Part shown: piece by piece, positions 1 to 11,166 of the stretch | Layout: each line of letters starts with the position of its first letter | How positions within the stretch are numbered: position 1 is the stretch's first letter | The notes under the pieces: generated by a model | Told to the model about the DNA's origin: nothing | Database searches by the model: none | Seen by the model: only the letters and a program-made list of their open reading frames with translations | NCBI GenBank assembly: GCA_905221615.1 | Contig: CAJNDT010003446.1 | Location: 1,190,504 to 1,254,503, forward strand | Direction: 5' to 3' | Length of the DNA stretch: 64,000 nucleotides | DNA from: Symbiodinium sp. CCMP2592 | Taxonomy: Eukaryota > Sar > Dinophyceae > Suessiales > Symbiodiniaceae | Position numbers and translations under genes: made by a program

Positions 1-214
1 AGGTCTGGGCTTTAAGGGTGTTGGCGAGCCCCTCTCACATACAGCTGCCATCTTTGTTTTTGGTGTTTAGAAGATGTTTGTTCAGCAAAAAGGAGTGTTT
101 AAACCTTCTTGGCAGCACCTGCGTTTTGCACGGTATTTACGTCGTTTTCGTACTATCTGACCACCTGTCGTTTGGCAGTTTCTTCCCCGTCGAGTTTGCA
201 CTTCCAGTCGCTGT

Positions 215-404
215 TTCAGTTTTGGGGCCTGAGCGTTTGCAACTTCGCCGGCTGTGACAGTTAAGGCAAGTAAGCCTCGGCAACTTCTGCAGATGTCACA
301 GATAGGGAGCCTGAGCCCCTGCGTCTGTGGCAGTTAAGGCAAGTGAGCCTCCGCAACTTTTGTAGCTGTCGCAGATAGGGGGCCTGAGCCCCTGCATCTT
401 CTAC
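215..404. repeat. Tandem repeat, ~74 bp unit, about 2.4 copies
   Basis: Two diverged copies of a unit beginning CAGTTAAGGCAAGT and ending GGCCTGAGCCCCTGC follow each other at about 258 and 332. A partial unit precedes them (GGGGCCTGAGCG near 222). No reading frame is preserved across the copies, so this is treated as non-coding. Confidence 0.6.
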
Positions 405-420
405 AACTGTCATGTTCGTT

Positions 421-482
421 GATGAAGATGATGATGATGATGGGTCAAGGCGCCAGGTGGTTGGTAGGGGGGGTCGGTAGTG

Positions 483-516
<34 letters not shown>

Positions 517-529
517 CAGTAGCAGTAGC

Positions 530-578
<49 letters not shown>

Positions 579-720
579 CGTAGCAGGAGTCGTCATCATA
601 GGAGGAGGATGAGGAGGAAGAGGAGCAGTGGCAGTAGAAGCAGCAACGGCAGCAGCAGTCGTCGTGGTGGTGGGGGTGGTGGTGGTTGTGTTAGTTGGTA
701 GCAGCAGTAGCAGCAGCAGC
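421..720. repeat. (GTA)n/(GAT)n/(GCA)n simple-repeat tract
   Basis: The stretch is dominated by GTA trinucleotides (476-578), with flanking GAT, GCA and GGT runs. Open frames on both strands across it encode homopolymers (poly-V, poly-Y) and are artefacts of the repeat. Confidence 0.9.
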
Positions 721-1500
721 GTTCGCACATTCCCTTATGTAAATACAGCTTTTCTAAACCACCCTAAAACCAAAAACCTAAGCCAGCAATGAAAGGTCAT
801 GTCCGGGTTTGAAACCCTGTCACTATTTAGGTGTTTGATAGTTCTGTTGTTGCTTAATGTCATCATGACTTTCCCGTTTCACCCTTCAGACTCAGAACCA
901 CATCCCTCGCCCGGATTGTCCGAGTGCGAACGCCGAAACACCCAAACCCTAAACCCCTAAATAAACCCTAAACCCCTAAACCCTAAACCCCCTCGTGAAA
1001 TGTACGCACACGAAGCCTTGGCACCTAAACCCTGTCCAAGCTGCGCGCTTTCAAACACCCCTTGCAATGCTTGAGGAAGACATCGGGTCCCTTGACCTAA
1101 ATCTTACGTCCTAAACTCTACATGACCCCGGAACCCGAAAAGCTCCGAAAATTGCGCTGCAAAGGTGCGATGCTCCCAGACTCTTCGCCAGGCGGACGCC
1201 TGCAAGAAGTTGCCAAGCAGAGATCACTCGAAACTGCGCCGGGGCTGGAACTGAGAAGGCTTTGGGTTTAAGGTTTTAGGCTTTAGGTATCAAAATTACC
1301 AGCAGAGGCGTTGCAGGCTGGATGCAAAAAGGTATCAAAATTATTTTTTTTAGTGTTACAAGGTGTCTAAACCTTTGGAGGTTTGGGAGTGTTGAGGATT
1401 TCAGGGATTCAGGGCTTCAGGCCCTGAGGGTCTCTTTGAGGCTTTTCGGGTTGACCTATATAGGTACTGTTGCGGGGGATATACATATGTATATATAAAT
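721..1500. other. Non-coding flank with interstitial telomere-like array
   Basis: No gene is recognised. A short CCCTAAA-type array lies at about 940-992 (AAACCCTAAACCCC units). This plant-type telomere motif recurs at many sites in both outer flanks of the window. Confidence 0.5.
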
Positions 1501-1519
1501 TAATATATAGATAAATATC

Positions 1520-1556
<37 letters not shown>
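1496..1556. repeat. (TA)n microsatellite
   Basis: Almost pure TA dinucleotides at 1522-1556, preceded by ATATGTATATATAAATTAATA. Confidence 0.9.
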
Positions 1557-1558
<2 letters not shown>

Positions 1559-1756
1559 TTCCCCCAAGCCATAATAGCAGTTCCGAAAATAGAAACCCTA
1601 GATTCTACTGTACAGGTGGGGCAAAAGATGTCTAGAACCTAGACTCGGTCGAGGCTCTAGATGCTGGAGGCTGTTGCGCAAGGGTAGGCAGAAGTTTCTG
1701 CGCGATCGGCTGCCAAGTCGCCGAAAGTTGTCGACGTGTTTATGCCGTTGGCAGAG

Positions 1757-1873
1757 GCACTAAACATATTGATGAAAAAATATTTTTGTCCCCCACTAAA
1801 CATATTGGGGAAAGAATATTTTTTCCCCAATATGTTTAGGTGAAAAATATTTGTTCACCAATATGTTTAGTGT
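1757..1873. mobile_element. Foldback (MITE-like) element with CACTAAACATATTG ends
   Basis: The left arm CACTAAACATATTGATGAAA is the inverse of the right arm near 1840-1872 (TTCACCAATATGTTTAGTG). A second inner copy of the same arm pair (CACTAAACATATTGGGGAAA and TTTTCCCCAATATGTTTA) is nested between them. The whole unit could fold into two stacked hairpins. No coding capacity is present. Confidence 0.7.
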
Positions 1874-2632
1874 TTAGAGTTTTTGGATCCCTCGAAGCAG
1901 CAAAACACGCCGATTTCTGCCCGGATAGGAGCCTGTCCGGCCTGAACCCCACCAGCATTTGTCTGGTTGCCCTTCGAGTGTGGCCGTCGTAACTCCTCTA
2001 CGTTTCGCATGGACATCGCTGCATTGCTTGGGCTTCATTACAATTACAAGAGGGTGTATATGGGATGTCCCTACCTCGATTTTTGCTTATTTGCTCTTCT
2101 GCGCCCCTTTTAAAATCACTCTGAAACCTCATCCGCCGAGGCATGGAGTTCGGAGCATAGAGGAGGCCCGGCCCCACCGTCGGCGCCCTATCCCAAGCAA
2201 GGCAGCGTCTTGGCAGCTGCGGTTTGAGTTTGTGTGGCTTCATGTGCTTATAAGGATACAGGCGGCTCAAAGGGCTCGAAGCAGCGTTTTGAGGCCTTGG
2301 AATCGGGTTTTGGGTTAGGCAAGATGAGGGACGAGGGTTGAGGTTCAGGAGTTTTTCGGGCCCTCAAACATCATCTTCAAGTTGTTATTGTTGTGAGTTT
2401 GAGGGTTCAGGATGTGTGGGAAAACAGTGGACATAAAGATTCAGAAGTCAGACGGAATGAGGTAAGATCATGCAGCGCATCCAGCAAAGCCCAGTCTTCG
2501 AGGACTTCGCCTGCTGTGCGCCTCTTTCTTGCGCAGTCTTCAGCAACTTGCACTGTGGAACAAGAAGAGGTAGTGGTGGAGGTGGTGGCGGTGGGTGTTC
2601 TCATGCTTGTGCTTTTTGCTGCTGGTGGCAGT
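1874..2632. other. Flank without a recognised gene
   Basis: Open frames of 80-120 codons occur on both strands, but none shows a known motif, and the frames overlap each other on opposite strands. Nothing supportable was found. Confidence 0.4.
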
Positions 2633-2655
2633 ATATGGTAGTGGTAGTGGTAGTG

Positions 2656-2710
<55 letters not shown>

Positions 2711-3005
2711 CAGGAGTAGTAGTAGTAGTAGTAGCAGCAGCAGCAGCAGTAGCAGCAGCAGTAGCAGCAGCAGCAGTAGCAGCAGCAGTAGCAGTAGCAG
2801 TAGGGTAGGGGTAGGGGTGGCGGTAGGGGTAGGGGTAGGGGTAGGGGTAGGGGTAGGGGTAGGGGTAGGGGTAGGGGGGGGTAGGGGTAGGGGTAGGGGT
2901 AGGGGTAGGGGCAGGGGGAGGGGTAGGGGTGGGGTAGGGGTAGGGGGTGGGGGTGGGGGTGGGGGTAGGGGTAGGGGTGGGGGTAGTAGGGGTGGAAGTA
3001 GAAGA

Positions 3006-3046
<41 letters not shown>

Positions 3047-3112
3047 TAGGAGCAGTAGTTGTAGCATCAGCAGCAGGAGTAGTAGTAGTAGTAGTAGCAG
3101 TAGTAGTAGGCA
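2633..3112. repeat. Compound array: (GTA)n, (GCA/GTA)n, (GGGGTA)n, (GTA)n
   Basis: GTA repeats (2633-2735) pass into GCA/GTA mixtures (2736-2803), then a G-rich hexamer array of GGGGTA units (about 2804-2995), then GTA again. The G-rich part has many closely spaced runs of four Gs on the + strand and could form G-quadruplexes. Long frames here encode poly-S, poly-V or poly-L and are not genes. Confidence 0.9.
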
Positions 3113-3286
3113 TGCAAGCAAAAGCTCTAAACAAAAATCTCTGTGGATCCCGCAGGAGTCTGAAGATCAGTCCCATTCTTTCCAACTGCCTGGAATCATT
3201 CGACGTGACCGCGACCACTACAACTTCGTCCACGGCCAAAGGCAGCTTTCCTGGATTCGGGGCTTAGCATGTGCCTAGAATCCAAT

Positions 3287-3376
3287 TGGGAGTTTCCGAA
3301 AATACGGGGTCCCTTTGAAATAAGGATCCTACTATGTAGGGTGCTAGATCAGGTCTCCTATTTCCGGATACCCCCA
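3287..3376. mobile_element. Foldback element, introner-like family 1
   Basis: The left end TGGGAGTTTCCGAAAATACG is an imperfect inverse of the right end CCTATTTCCGGATACCCCCA. The interior (AAGGATCCTA...AGGGTGCTAGAT) matches the copies at 7780-7885 and 62010-62084. Size is about 90 bp and it carries no gene. Confidence 0.75.
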
Positions 3377-4748
3377 CATGCTTCCACACGTTAAACCCCA
3401 CTACTTTACGGTAAGAGTTCGTCGGAGTGGTCCTCGTGTTCAGAGCCCTGAACTCTCGATGCAAGAGCATCAGGGACCACTGGATACCTCTAGATCCAAA
3501 GAAGTTATTCTCTCGTTTTGCCTTTTCTGCCCCCAACCCTGAACCCAAAACCCTACCGCCTAAACCCCAAGACCCATGTAAGCCTGAATGAGGGGCAGAC
3601 ATAAAAAGGAGCTCAAAAAAAACAAAACCCTACTCCCTCGAAGGACAAAACACTTTGTGGCTCTGAAGCCGCCATCCGGCTGCAAGAAGCTGCTGCAGTC
3701 TTGGGCCTGTTGCCCCAAATTTTGCGGTGTGGGTAAGGGTGGCTGCAACGACCGCCCAGCAACGGTCCCTTAAAACCAAAATTCCTAAAACCTACCACCC
3801 CAAATCCGAAGCCGGCCCTGTGCACGACGTCGTCGAGCTTTCCAGCTGCAAGGTGGCCTCAGTAGACTTGGTACCATGAGCCTTGCTGGGTTCATGTGTC
3901 CCTAAAGCGCTCAGCAATTGGGCTTAAAGCCTTAAGTCCTCAACCATCCCTACACTAAGGTGGTATGTCATGAACCCTGACAGCAATGGCCTCGCGACGA
4001 TCTGGCAGGTTATGTCTGCCGCTGCCATGGCCTATACTGCATTGGTTACGCCTCTCCAGGTCCGACATAGCCCTCAACCTGAAGCCCTCGAAGCCCTGAA
4101 GCGCTTAAACCCGCTACCCTAAAACGTAAAGCCTGACCTTGCAGCCCTAGCAGCCTAAAGCGCCTGATCCAACGGGCGGTTCACTCCAGCGAGCGTTCCC
4201 CTATACGAGCTTTTGGGACTTGAACCGTGTAGCTGTTTCTTTTCAAATGGTACATGCATTACTCAGGCATCCTGCTCGTCAGCATTACAAAGGGTCCCTC
4301 ATCTTCTAAAGCTCTCAAAATTCTACTTCCGTTTGCACAGCTTCCGGATTTGCAGCACAAAGCTGTAAAGGAAATTCGGCTCATACACGAGGTCCAGCTA
4401 CTTCGCTCTCTGATAAACTGGGCATTTCGTGAACATATACAAAACGAGATGTAGTGCTGGATACGATAAAGAAGGCATACATCTACTGAGACCAGCCCAG
4501 TGAAGGGCATTGTTTCATTGGTTTCGACTCGTATATTGCTCCACGGGGTGAGCCACTTGGCGGTTCATGGTCACTTATAGGTGGGATTGATAAGTAGGAT
4601 AGCTATAGTTACAATTAGAACCCACATTACATGTGCAGGACTCATGGCCCGACTTATAACTAGCATTAACTACTCTTGAATCTCTCCAAGCAGCAGTCAT
4701 ACCTTGCACGACGAACGGCGCGGTCCAAGTCGGAGTCTCGGTGCAGGT
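3377..4748. other. Flank without a recognised gene
   Basis: Short frames only. A segment at about 4584-4612 (GATAAGTAGGATAGCTATAG) matches, in reverse orientation, a segment at 58060-58082, so it is a dispersed repeat. No exon of the downstream channel gene could be recognised here. Confidence 0.35.
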
Positions 4749-4842
4749 TTGTTTGCTCGACATCTCCTTCGACACCCTGTTCGTGCTGAGCATGTGCATC
4801 TTGGTCTTAGTCTTCCTTCTGCTTGCAGTTAGTCCTCAGAGC
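4749..4842 (+). CDS. Possible S1 exon of the potassium channel
   Basis: An open frame encodes a strongly hydrophobic stretch (FDTLFVLSMCILVLVFLLLA) directly upstream of the S2 exon, where S1 of a six-helix channel would be expected. It lacks the usual tryptophan of EAG-type S1 helices, and its splice sites are unclear. It may be a chance frame. Confidence 0.25.
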
Positions 4843-4923
4843 TAATCCTGCGTTGGAAGAAACTCCAATGGTTAAGACCGCTAAACTGTGCAACAAAGTA
4901 CGATGACCGGTCAGACCACTGAG

Positions 4924-5009
4924 GTACGGACTTCATTTTTTTGCTGGACATGGTTCTCCAGTTCTTCACAACATACGCTCGGACGACTCCCAGTGGTGTT
5001 GTCTGGGAG
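4924..5009 (+). CDS. K+ channel exon: S2 helix
   Basis: After the acceptor ending CACTGAG the frame reads TDFIFLLDMVLQFFTTYART and continues PSGVVWE. The pattern D-F-x-F-L-L-D-x-V-L-Q-F-F is the S2 segment of EAG/HCN-type channels, including its acidic residues. The donor is taken at GAG|GTGGAG, phase 0, which joins cleanly to the exon at 7290. Confidence 0.8.
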
Positions 5010-5284
5010 GTGGAGATCGCGGGTTGGTGTCCGTGGCTGGTTGGCGAATCTTCGGAGGGGTATACACCTGTGCAAAGCCCAAAGGAACACAACGCAGATA
5101 TTAATCTATTTATGTATGTGCATGTAATATGTATGTATCTATGTATGCATACATGCATGTATGTATGTCTGTCTGTGTGTAGGTATGTATGTACGTATGT
5201 GATTAGTAATTAGGTAGGTAAGTATGTATGTTTGTATGCATGTGTGTATGTATGCGTGTATGTATGTGTATGTATACGTATGTG

Positions 5285-5316
<32 letters not shown>

Positions 5317-6191
5317 CATACAAACGCCAACCCTTTGCCCACGTATTGACCCGCACTTGGTTCACTTGCGCTGTAGCTTGTTTGTTCGGTTGTGTGTGTG
5401 TGTGTGTTTATGTTGTGTTGTGTGTGCCAACAACAAGGCAGTACTATTTCTTTGGCTATGTTCATGCATGTGGCCTCTTGTTGTAGCAACTCAAGCTTCG
5501 AAAGTGTTGAACACTACTGTATGCTGCTGGTCTATGTATATATATATATATGTGTGTGTGTATGTATATATACATATATACAAATATATATATATATATA
5601 TTTATTTATTTACAGATGTTATGATTATGTGTATATATGTATACAGCCGCATTTACATACATGCTGCGTACATACTATGAACGTAAGTATGCGTAGATAC
5701 ATACATACATACATATACACAGGAACAGCTGGAAAAGATCAGCAACCATAGCTTAACAGAAATTGCAACTCTTGCTGTGCAGTTGTTCAAAAGAGGACAT
5801 TGCAGTGAATAACAATCGAAAATAATTGCACTTTCTCGTGAGTCGCACGAGACAAGCAGGCCACAGGCAGATTCGCTGTGCAGAGTAGCAAAGGAACCAG
5901 CAAGCAGCAAACACCAACTAGACATATTGCACACACACACACACACACTGTCTAGCGACTCGTTCAGTAAATGCGGCAGGGGCCTATGTTCAGCATAGTT
6001 GTAGTAGTTGTTGTTGTAGTTGTCGTTGCTGTTGCTGTTGCTGCAGCTGCTGCAGCTGCTGCTGCTGTTGCTGCTGTTGCTGCTGTTGCTGCTGTTGCTG
6101 CTGTTGCTGCTGTTGCTGCTGTTGCTGCTGTTGTTGGTGTTGGTGTTGGTGTTGGTGTTGGTGTTGGTGTTGGTGTTGGTGTTGGTGTTGG

Positions 6192-6240
<49 letters not shown>

Positions 6241-6429
6241 GGTGGTGTTGGTGTTGGTGTTGGTGTTGGTGTTGGCGTTGGCGTTGGCGTTGGCGTTGGC
6301 GTTGGCGTTGGCGTTGGCGTTGGAGTTGGCGTTGGCGTTGGCGTTGGCGTTGTTGCTGTTCTTGTTTTTTGTTCTTGTTCTTGTTGTTCTTGTTGTTATT
6401 GTTGTTATTGTTGTTCTTGTTGTTGTTGC

Positions 6430-6473
<44 letters not shown>

Positions 6474-7289
6474 CGATTCTGTTGTTTTGTGCGTTTGTTT
6501 GCTTTGTGTTGCTTGATGGTGTGGTGCTGTGGATCAAGTTTCGCCGTTTTGAACCACACTATTTTGTGTATGGGTTATTTTTACTTAGTATGTTGGTCGA
6601 CGTCTACCTTTCCGTGTTGCAAATTTGCACACTGAGCCTTCTATTTTTATTTTCCATTGAACCGCATTACCTCCTTTTCACTCCACTTTCGGAGCATGCA
6701 GCTCGGCTGTAAAGAAATGTGGGTCAATACAGGGAGGGGTACTATATCTATGTGTTGGAATCTAAGTTTATATATATATATATAATGTATACGTATAAGC
6801 GTAGATGTATGTGTGTGAGTGTACGTGTATGTATAAAGTCATTTGTATGCGCATGCGTGTGTAGATATATTCATGTGAGTATGTGTGCATGCTTGTGTAA
6901 TATATACACACAGATTTAGATACAGCTTTAGATATAGATATAGATGCAAGCATACGTACGCAAATATTTACAAACATACATGCGCACACACGCAAAAGTG
7001 ATGTACATACAGGTACAGGTACAGACACGTCTACGAAAATGTAGCCAGGTCCGTGTGTGCAGAGTCGCTTCTGGACACGAGCCTTTTCTTGGGTGCAGAC
7101 TTTGAATTCTACAGAACGAAACCCCAGAAAGTTGGAAACCGGAATAAGGCCAAATACTGCTGGGATTCCCTATACATTACTCTTAAGGATTGAGGCTATG
7201 GGGTTTCCAACTTTTGGGCTTCTACTATAACTGAAGCTGGTCCTTGTCAGGATTGTCCGAGTTTGAGAGCCGAAACTGAAGCTGGGCAG
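5010..7289. repeat. Channel intron filled with microsatellites
   Basis: The intron holds (TATG/TGTA)n at about 5100-5290, (TA)n at 5288-5317, (TG)n at 5393-5408, TA-rich tracts at 5537-5610, and a long GTT-based array at 6000-6475 (GTTGCT, GTTGGT and GTTGGC units). A second (TA)n lies at 6768-6784, followed by TATG-like sequence. A foldback element at 7119-7220 is listed separately. Repeat-derived frames (poly-N, poly-Q, poly-L) are not genes. Confidence 0.8.
7119..7220. mobile_element. Foldback element, family 2
   Basis: Left arm AACCCCAGAAAGTTGGAAAC and right arm GGGGTTTCCAACTTTTGGGC are inverse repeats. The interior (CTGGGATTCCCTATAC) matches, in the opposite orientation, the element at 57546-57645. 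It lies inside a channel intron. Confidence 0.7.
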
Positions 7290-7374
7290 GTGAGGCTGGA
7301 CATGATTGCGAAGCATTATTTGCGCTCGTGGTTCTTCTTCGACTTGTTTACCATCATTCCTTTCGATCTTCTAG
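7290..7374 (+). CDS. K+ channel exon: S2-S3 linker and S3
   Basis: After acceptor GGGCAG the frame reads VRLDMIAKHYL, then RSWFFFDLFTIIPFDLL. This matches the conserved I-x-x-x-Y-L-x-x-W-F-x-x-D-L-x-x-x-I-P-F-D-L-L of EAG-type channels at S3, including the two aspartates. The exon most likely ends CTAG with a GC donor (GCTGGG). Taking one G from here and GC from the next exon restores a glycine. Confidence 0.9.
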
Positions 7375-8002
7375 GCTGGGGCCAGGGTTTAGGTTTCCAG
7401 GGCTTTGTAGTTTCCACTTCTTTGCCCCGAGACAGGAGGTGTATAGGAGAGTTTCGTCGCAGGGGCATCCGAAATTCTGGCTTGAGTCATAGTTGCGGCC
7501 CTTCTTGGATTCTAAGGTTTGAGATTCGGTCTCCCATGCCTCTCTAACAGCACCAGCTTCTAGTAAAGGCATAGTTCTGGCGCTGTGCGATTCCCAATGC
7601 CAGCTACTTGTTATTGCTTACTTTACTATTATTACTATTACTACTATTATTATTATTACTATTATTGTTATTATTATTATTATTATTGTTTTTATTATTT
7701 TTGCCTGAGTTGGTCGTCTCTGGACTGCAACACGGGAGCCATGACGCCCCCGTTGGGCGTACTTGTGCCGGACGGCAAATGGGGGTTTCCCAAAATTAGG
7801 GGTACCGTATTTTGGGGTCCTTATAGTAAGGATCCTATAGTATTCAGGGTGCTATATTAGGGTCCCCTATTTTTGGAAACTCCCAAACCAGCATGGTCCA
7901 ACAGACTCAACGTGACGACACATGCTTCGTTTAACGTCAGCTTTCTTTTGTTTTCAGTGTTTGCGGGGCTCCCTGAAAGCTGATCATGGAGCTGTCTGCA
8001 AG
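7375..8002. other. Channel intron with (TTA)n tract and introner-like element
   Basis: It contains a (TTA/CTA)n array at about 7616-7702 and a family-1 foldback element at 7780-7885. It is probably a GC-AG intron. Confidence 0.6.
7780..7885. mobile_element. Foldback element, introner-like family 1
   Basis: The left end TGGGGGTTTCCCAAAATTAG and right end CCTATTTTTGGAAACTCCCA are inverse repeats of about 25 bp. The interior GGGGTCCTTATAGTAAGGAT is nearly the same as in the copy at 62010-62084. It sits entirely inside a channel intron and carries no gene. Confidence 0.8.
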
Positions 8003-8066
8003 GCCTGCTCACAAATGCGGAAGCATTGAAAGACCTGAAGATTGTGAAGGTGATTCGCACGCTTAG
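8003..8066 (+). CDS. K+ channel exon: S3-S4 loop and first half of S4
   Basis: The frame reads GLLTNAEALKDLKIVKVIRT then L plus a split arginine codon. Lysines and arginines fall at every third position (K-I-V-K-V-I-R-T-L-R), the signature of the S4 voltage sensor. The exon ends CTTAG with a GC donor (GCTGGA). The codon is completed by the A that starts the exon at 9526. Confidence 0.8.
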
Positions 8067-9525
8067 GCTGGACCGTGGCAACGCTCTAGTCTTCTGCCGT
8101 AAATCCTAATTGTTCGATCTTTTGAACTCTGATGCACAAGCGGTAAGCTCTAAACACAGAACCATGAACTCCACACCATATATCCCTTTTCTTTCGGACT
8201 CAAAGTCCTCAGTGCGGTCTCGTCCTAGCTAGGGGGGAAACGCCGGACGGAAAAGAGGCCCTCAAACAAAAAATTGTCTAAGCTCTGAGCCCTACAGTAA
8301 ACTCTACAAACCGTCTGTACAGTAAGCAGTTCGAGACTTATTCCGGGACCAAGCTTTCGGCCCTGGGCGGGGCTTGGTTTTAAAGTAGTTTGAGGGGGGG
8401 GAGGGGTAGGGGTTAGAAGACTGTGGGTTTGTTTTTGGGAGTTTTTAGGATTCAGGGGTTTAGGGTTCCGGGTCCAAAAACGGATCTCGGGTGTAGGCCT
8501 GTTCCAATTCTATACTATAAGGATTCTGCTGTGGGGCCGCAAATTCGAAGCTCTGTAACTGAAGGAAGCGATCCGGATAGCTAGCTTGGCCAAAGGGGAT
8601 CGCTGAGTACCTCTGCTTGAACAACATACCTGCAACCATAGCAAGAGGCCCGGATTCATCAGTTTGCCCCCTAACAGGCCCTAGCAGGGATTGTGAATGC
8701 CATGCTAGGACGTCTGGAACTTAATTCATGCTGTGTGGGCCAAGGCTGTTATCACATCGTGCACCATAGTGTGTGGTTTTGCATACTGCATATGTGTACA
8801 AACAGATGCATGCAATCTGTTCGGACGCACATACATTCACCGATATAAGCATGCACACACTGGCACTCACTCACAGCGGGGCGGAAGAGGACAAGGGCTC
8901 GGCCCCGAGCAGGAACCCGACGAGCGCTCGTTGGTCACATTAACGAAGGGACCGGGATAATTGCAACACTTGATCCCTCGGGCCTCAGAGTTCCTTCCGC
9001 GTCCTAAAAGTATACTATGATGGACCCCAATCCCAGCCTGCCGGGCCCCCTACCCTTGCGGATGTTTGTTGCTCAAATTGCTCGAAGCCTGAGCCTCTTG
9101 GCATTCGGGAGTTCAGGGGGGATGCCATTTGCACCTCCCTTTCCTTGCCTCCCTTCGGTTCCATAGTCTCTCCATAGTGGCTCAACCCGCGGTATGAAAA
9201 GGAAGCATGAGTAGCGGTACGCCTCTCCCCCTGCCTCCGCCCACATCTTCCCTGTAGAATCAGCCGAACCGTAGCCCCAAACCCCTGAACCCCTAAACCT
9301 CCTAAACCCCTAAACCCTAAGTGCCTGAGAATCCAATTGAACCTTTTTCACACCGACTCCGCACCCAAGAACCTCGCCTGGCTTCGTCCGAGTTGTGAGA
9401 GCGTAAATTCCCTAAGCCCCTACTAAGTTGAGGCCGGCGCTACTTTGAAGAAAGGGTACACATCAACTTAAAAGAAACCTTAAGCCCCTAAGCCCTAAAC
9501 CCCCTGAGCCCCAGAGCCCCCTGAG
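8067..9525. other. Channel intron with G-rich and telomere-like stretches
   Basis: No gene is recognised. It contains a G-rich tract near 8390-8415, TTTAGGG-like words near 8455, and CCCTAAA-type runs at about 9275-9325 and 9480-9520. The intron is probably GC-AG. Confidence 0.5.
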
Positions 9526-9579
9526 ACTGGTGAAGCTGGTCCGGCTGCTGAAGTCCTCGAACCTTCTGCATCGTTTGGA
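9526..9579 (+). CDS. K+ channel exon: second half of S4
   Basis: The frame reads LVKLVRLLKSSNLLHRLE and continues the every-third-residue positive charges of S4 (K, R, K) before the S4-S5 linker. Joined to the previous exon, the sensor carries seven basic residues in register. The 3' boundary is uncertain because the frame stays open into TTTATAGGG-type intron sequence. Confidence 0.75.
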
Positions 9580-9716
9580 GCAACCCGGCGTCCCATTTGA
9601 GGGCTTTTGGGGCTTTATAGGGTTTATAAGGTTTAGGGCTTATAGGGTTATAGGGTTAAGAGGCTTTGTAGGGTTTAGGGAGAAGGTGCAGAGAGTGAGC
9701 GTCCTTTGGTCGTGAG
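9580..9716. repeat. Short intron rich in TTTAGGG-like words
   Basis: Degenerate repeats such as TTTATAGGGTTTATAAGG and GGGTTTAGGG make up most of this intron. Confidence 0.6.
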
Positions 9717-10147
9717 GATCCCTTTCTCGCTGCCGTACCAGCAGTTCGCTCTACTGAGATTTCTCTCCGTGCTCGTATTGATGTGTCACTGGCTGGCCTG
9801 TGTATGGGCTTTGACGCTGCAGCTGGTTGACCGCAATTACCCCCAGTGGATCGACGATGTGGAGGCTGTGGATGGTGAGTTCGGCATCCTAACCCGTGAA
9901 TCCGCATGGCGAGTTTACGTTGCTTCCTTCTATTTCTGTAGCTACACTATGACTTCAGTGGGCTATGGGGATTTCGGGCCGAAGAACATCCTGGAGCGGC
10001 TCGTTTGCACGATGATGGTGATGGTCTCCGGGTTATGCTGGGCCTACATTCTCGGCGAAGTCTGTGCCATCGTGGCGGACATGAATGCTGACGGTCAGCT
10101 CTTCCGGAAGAAGATGCACCAGCTGAACGTCATGATGAGAGATCAAG
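9717..10147 (+). CDS. K+ channel exon: S5, pore loop, S6
   Basis: From IPFSLPYQQ the frame gives S5 (FALLRFLSVLVLMCHWLACV), an extracellular turret, the pore helix and selectivity filter TMTSVGYGDFGPKN, and S6 (MMVMVSGLCWAYILGEVC), then ADMNADGQLFRKKM. SVGYGD marks a potassium-selective pore. The turret and pore lengths are normal for EAG/HCN-like channels. The exon most probably ends GATCAAG with a GA donor (GACCCA). Joined to the exon at 11085 it restores DQG-LPYELR, the expected C-linker start. GA-AG introns are known in dinoflagellates. This is the most secure coding segment in the window. Confidence 0.95.
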
Positions 10148-11084
10148 GACCCACGGCCTTGTAACTTCGCAAAGAACTTACTTCAGCTTTGCCAGTGCTT
10201 CAGGCGGCAGCAACCTACATCAGCCAGCAAGTTGTTCGGCATTGAGGTGTTCTTTCGATTGCCGGATCTGAAACTGTTTGCTGATGGTTGATGGTTGGGC
10301 TGTTGGAATGGGTGCTGTCTCAAGTAATTATATACTGCCCGGGGAATCTTCGGATCCTGTTATTTGGGATTCCGGGTCATTGGGGATAGGGTAGCCGACA
10401 CGAGACACGAGACACAAGAGTTCCGTTGCCAAGACCGGCGGTTTAGGGTTTCGGGTTAACCGCAACTCTTTGAAATACTCCCGAAATAGCAGAGATCTGC
10501 CTGGACGGCAAATCTGAATGCCCAAAGGCTAGGAAGCAAGCAGAAGACAGTTTGGTGCATGCTCCGAAGAGCGAGGCAAGATGTCGTTTGATGGAGGGGC
10601 CCTGAGGGCCCGTGTACCGCAACGACGACTGCTACTGCTGCTGCTACCACCACCACTCCTCCTCCGCCTACGACTACCCAAACAGTATATACTTTGGCCT
10701 TCAAGTAATCTGGATATAGGTACCGTTGGACCGATGTGTATACTAGTTGGGTACATGGACTTTTTAGCGGCACGCCACTCACAGCACAGTAACAGTAATC
10801 GAAGAGGGATTCTTTTGTCGAGAACCCCAGGGACGCGAGCATGCATTGCCTTGAGTCCTTTCCGACGTGGGCTTCCTTTTCGGCTTTGGAGATATCTAAC
10901 TCGGTAGGCCTTTGGGACATTTTATATTTTCCCCTTATTGGGGTTAATAGGACCCTATTTACGAATATTGTTCAGAAGCTTTAACGGGCCAACCTAGCTA
11001 AACTTTAGTGTTTAGGTTTTCACGGCGTTTGTCGGCTCTTAAGCCCTCGGGTTCAAGGTCTTCTGGCACCCCTGACTCTTGCAG
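10148..11084. other. Channel intron, nothing recognised
   Basis: Frames of about 100 codons overlap on both strands near 10530-10907, with no known motif and conflicting orientations. A CTG/CCA-rich stretch lies at 10627-10672. No support for a gene. Confidence 0.45.
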
Positions 11085-11166
11085 GACTGCCCTACGAGCT
11101 TCGCAGTCGGTTGCGCAGCTTTTTCTTGCAAAACCGACACCAGATCCAGTATCAGAAGCAGCTTCA
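11085..11166 (+). CDS. K+ channel exon: C-linker, first part
   Basis: After acceptor CTTGCAG the frame reads GLPYELRSRLRSFFLQNRHQ then IQYQKQLQ. L-P-x-x-L-R-x-R-L-R-x-F-F is the start of the C-linker that couples S6 to the CNB domain in this channel family. The donor is GT (CTTCA|GTGCCC) and the next exon supplies the last base of the glutamine codon. Confidence 0.9.

Noticed and set aside
18..257. 79-codon frame at the window start
   Set aside because: No motif, ends in a tandem repeat, and cannot be placed with any exon.
5653..6712. Long frames of poly-Asn, poly-Gln and poly-Leu
   Set aside because: They are produced by GTT/GTTGGT simple repeats, are open in several frames at once, and have no flanking domain.
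10529..10920. Overlapping frames of about 100-150 codons on both strands
   Set aside because: They contradict each other, sit in a channel intron, and contain simple CTG/CCA repeats.
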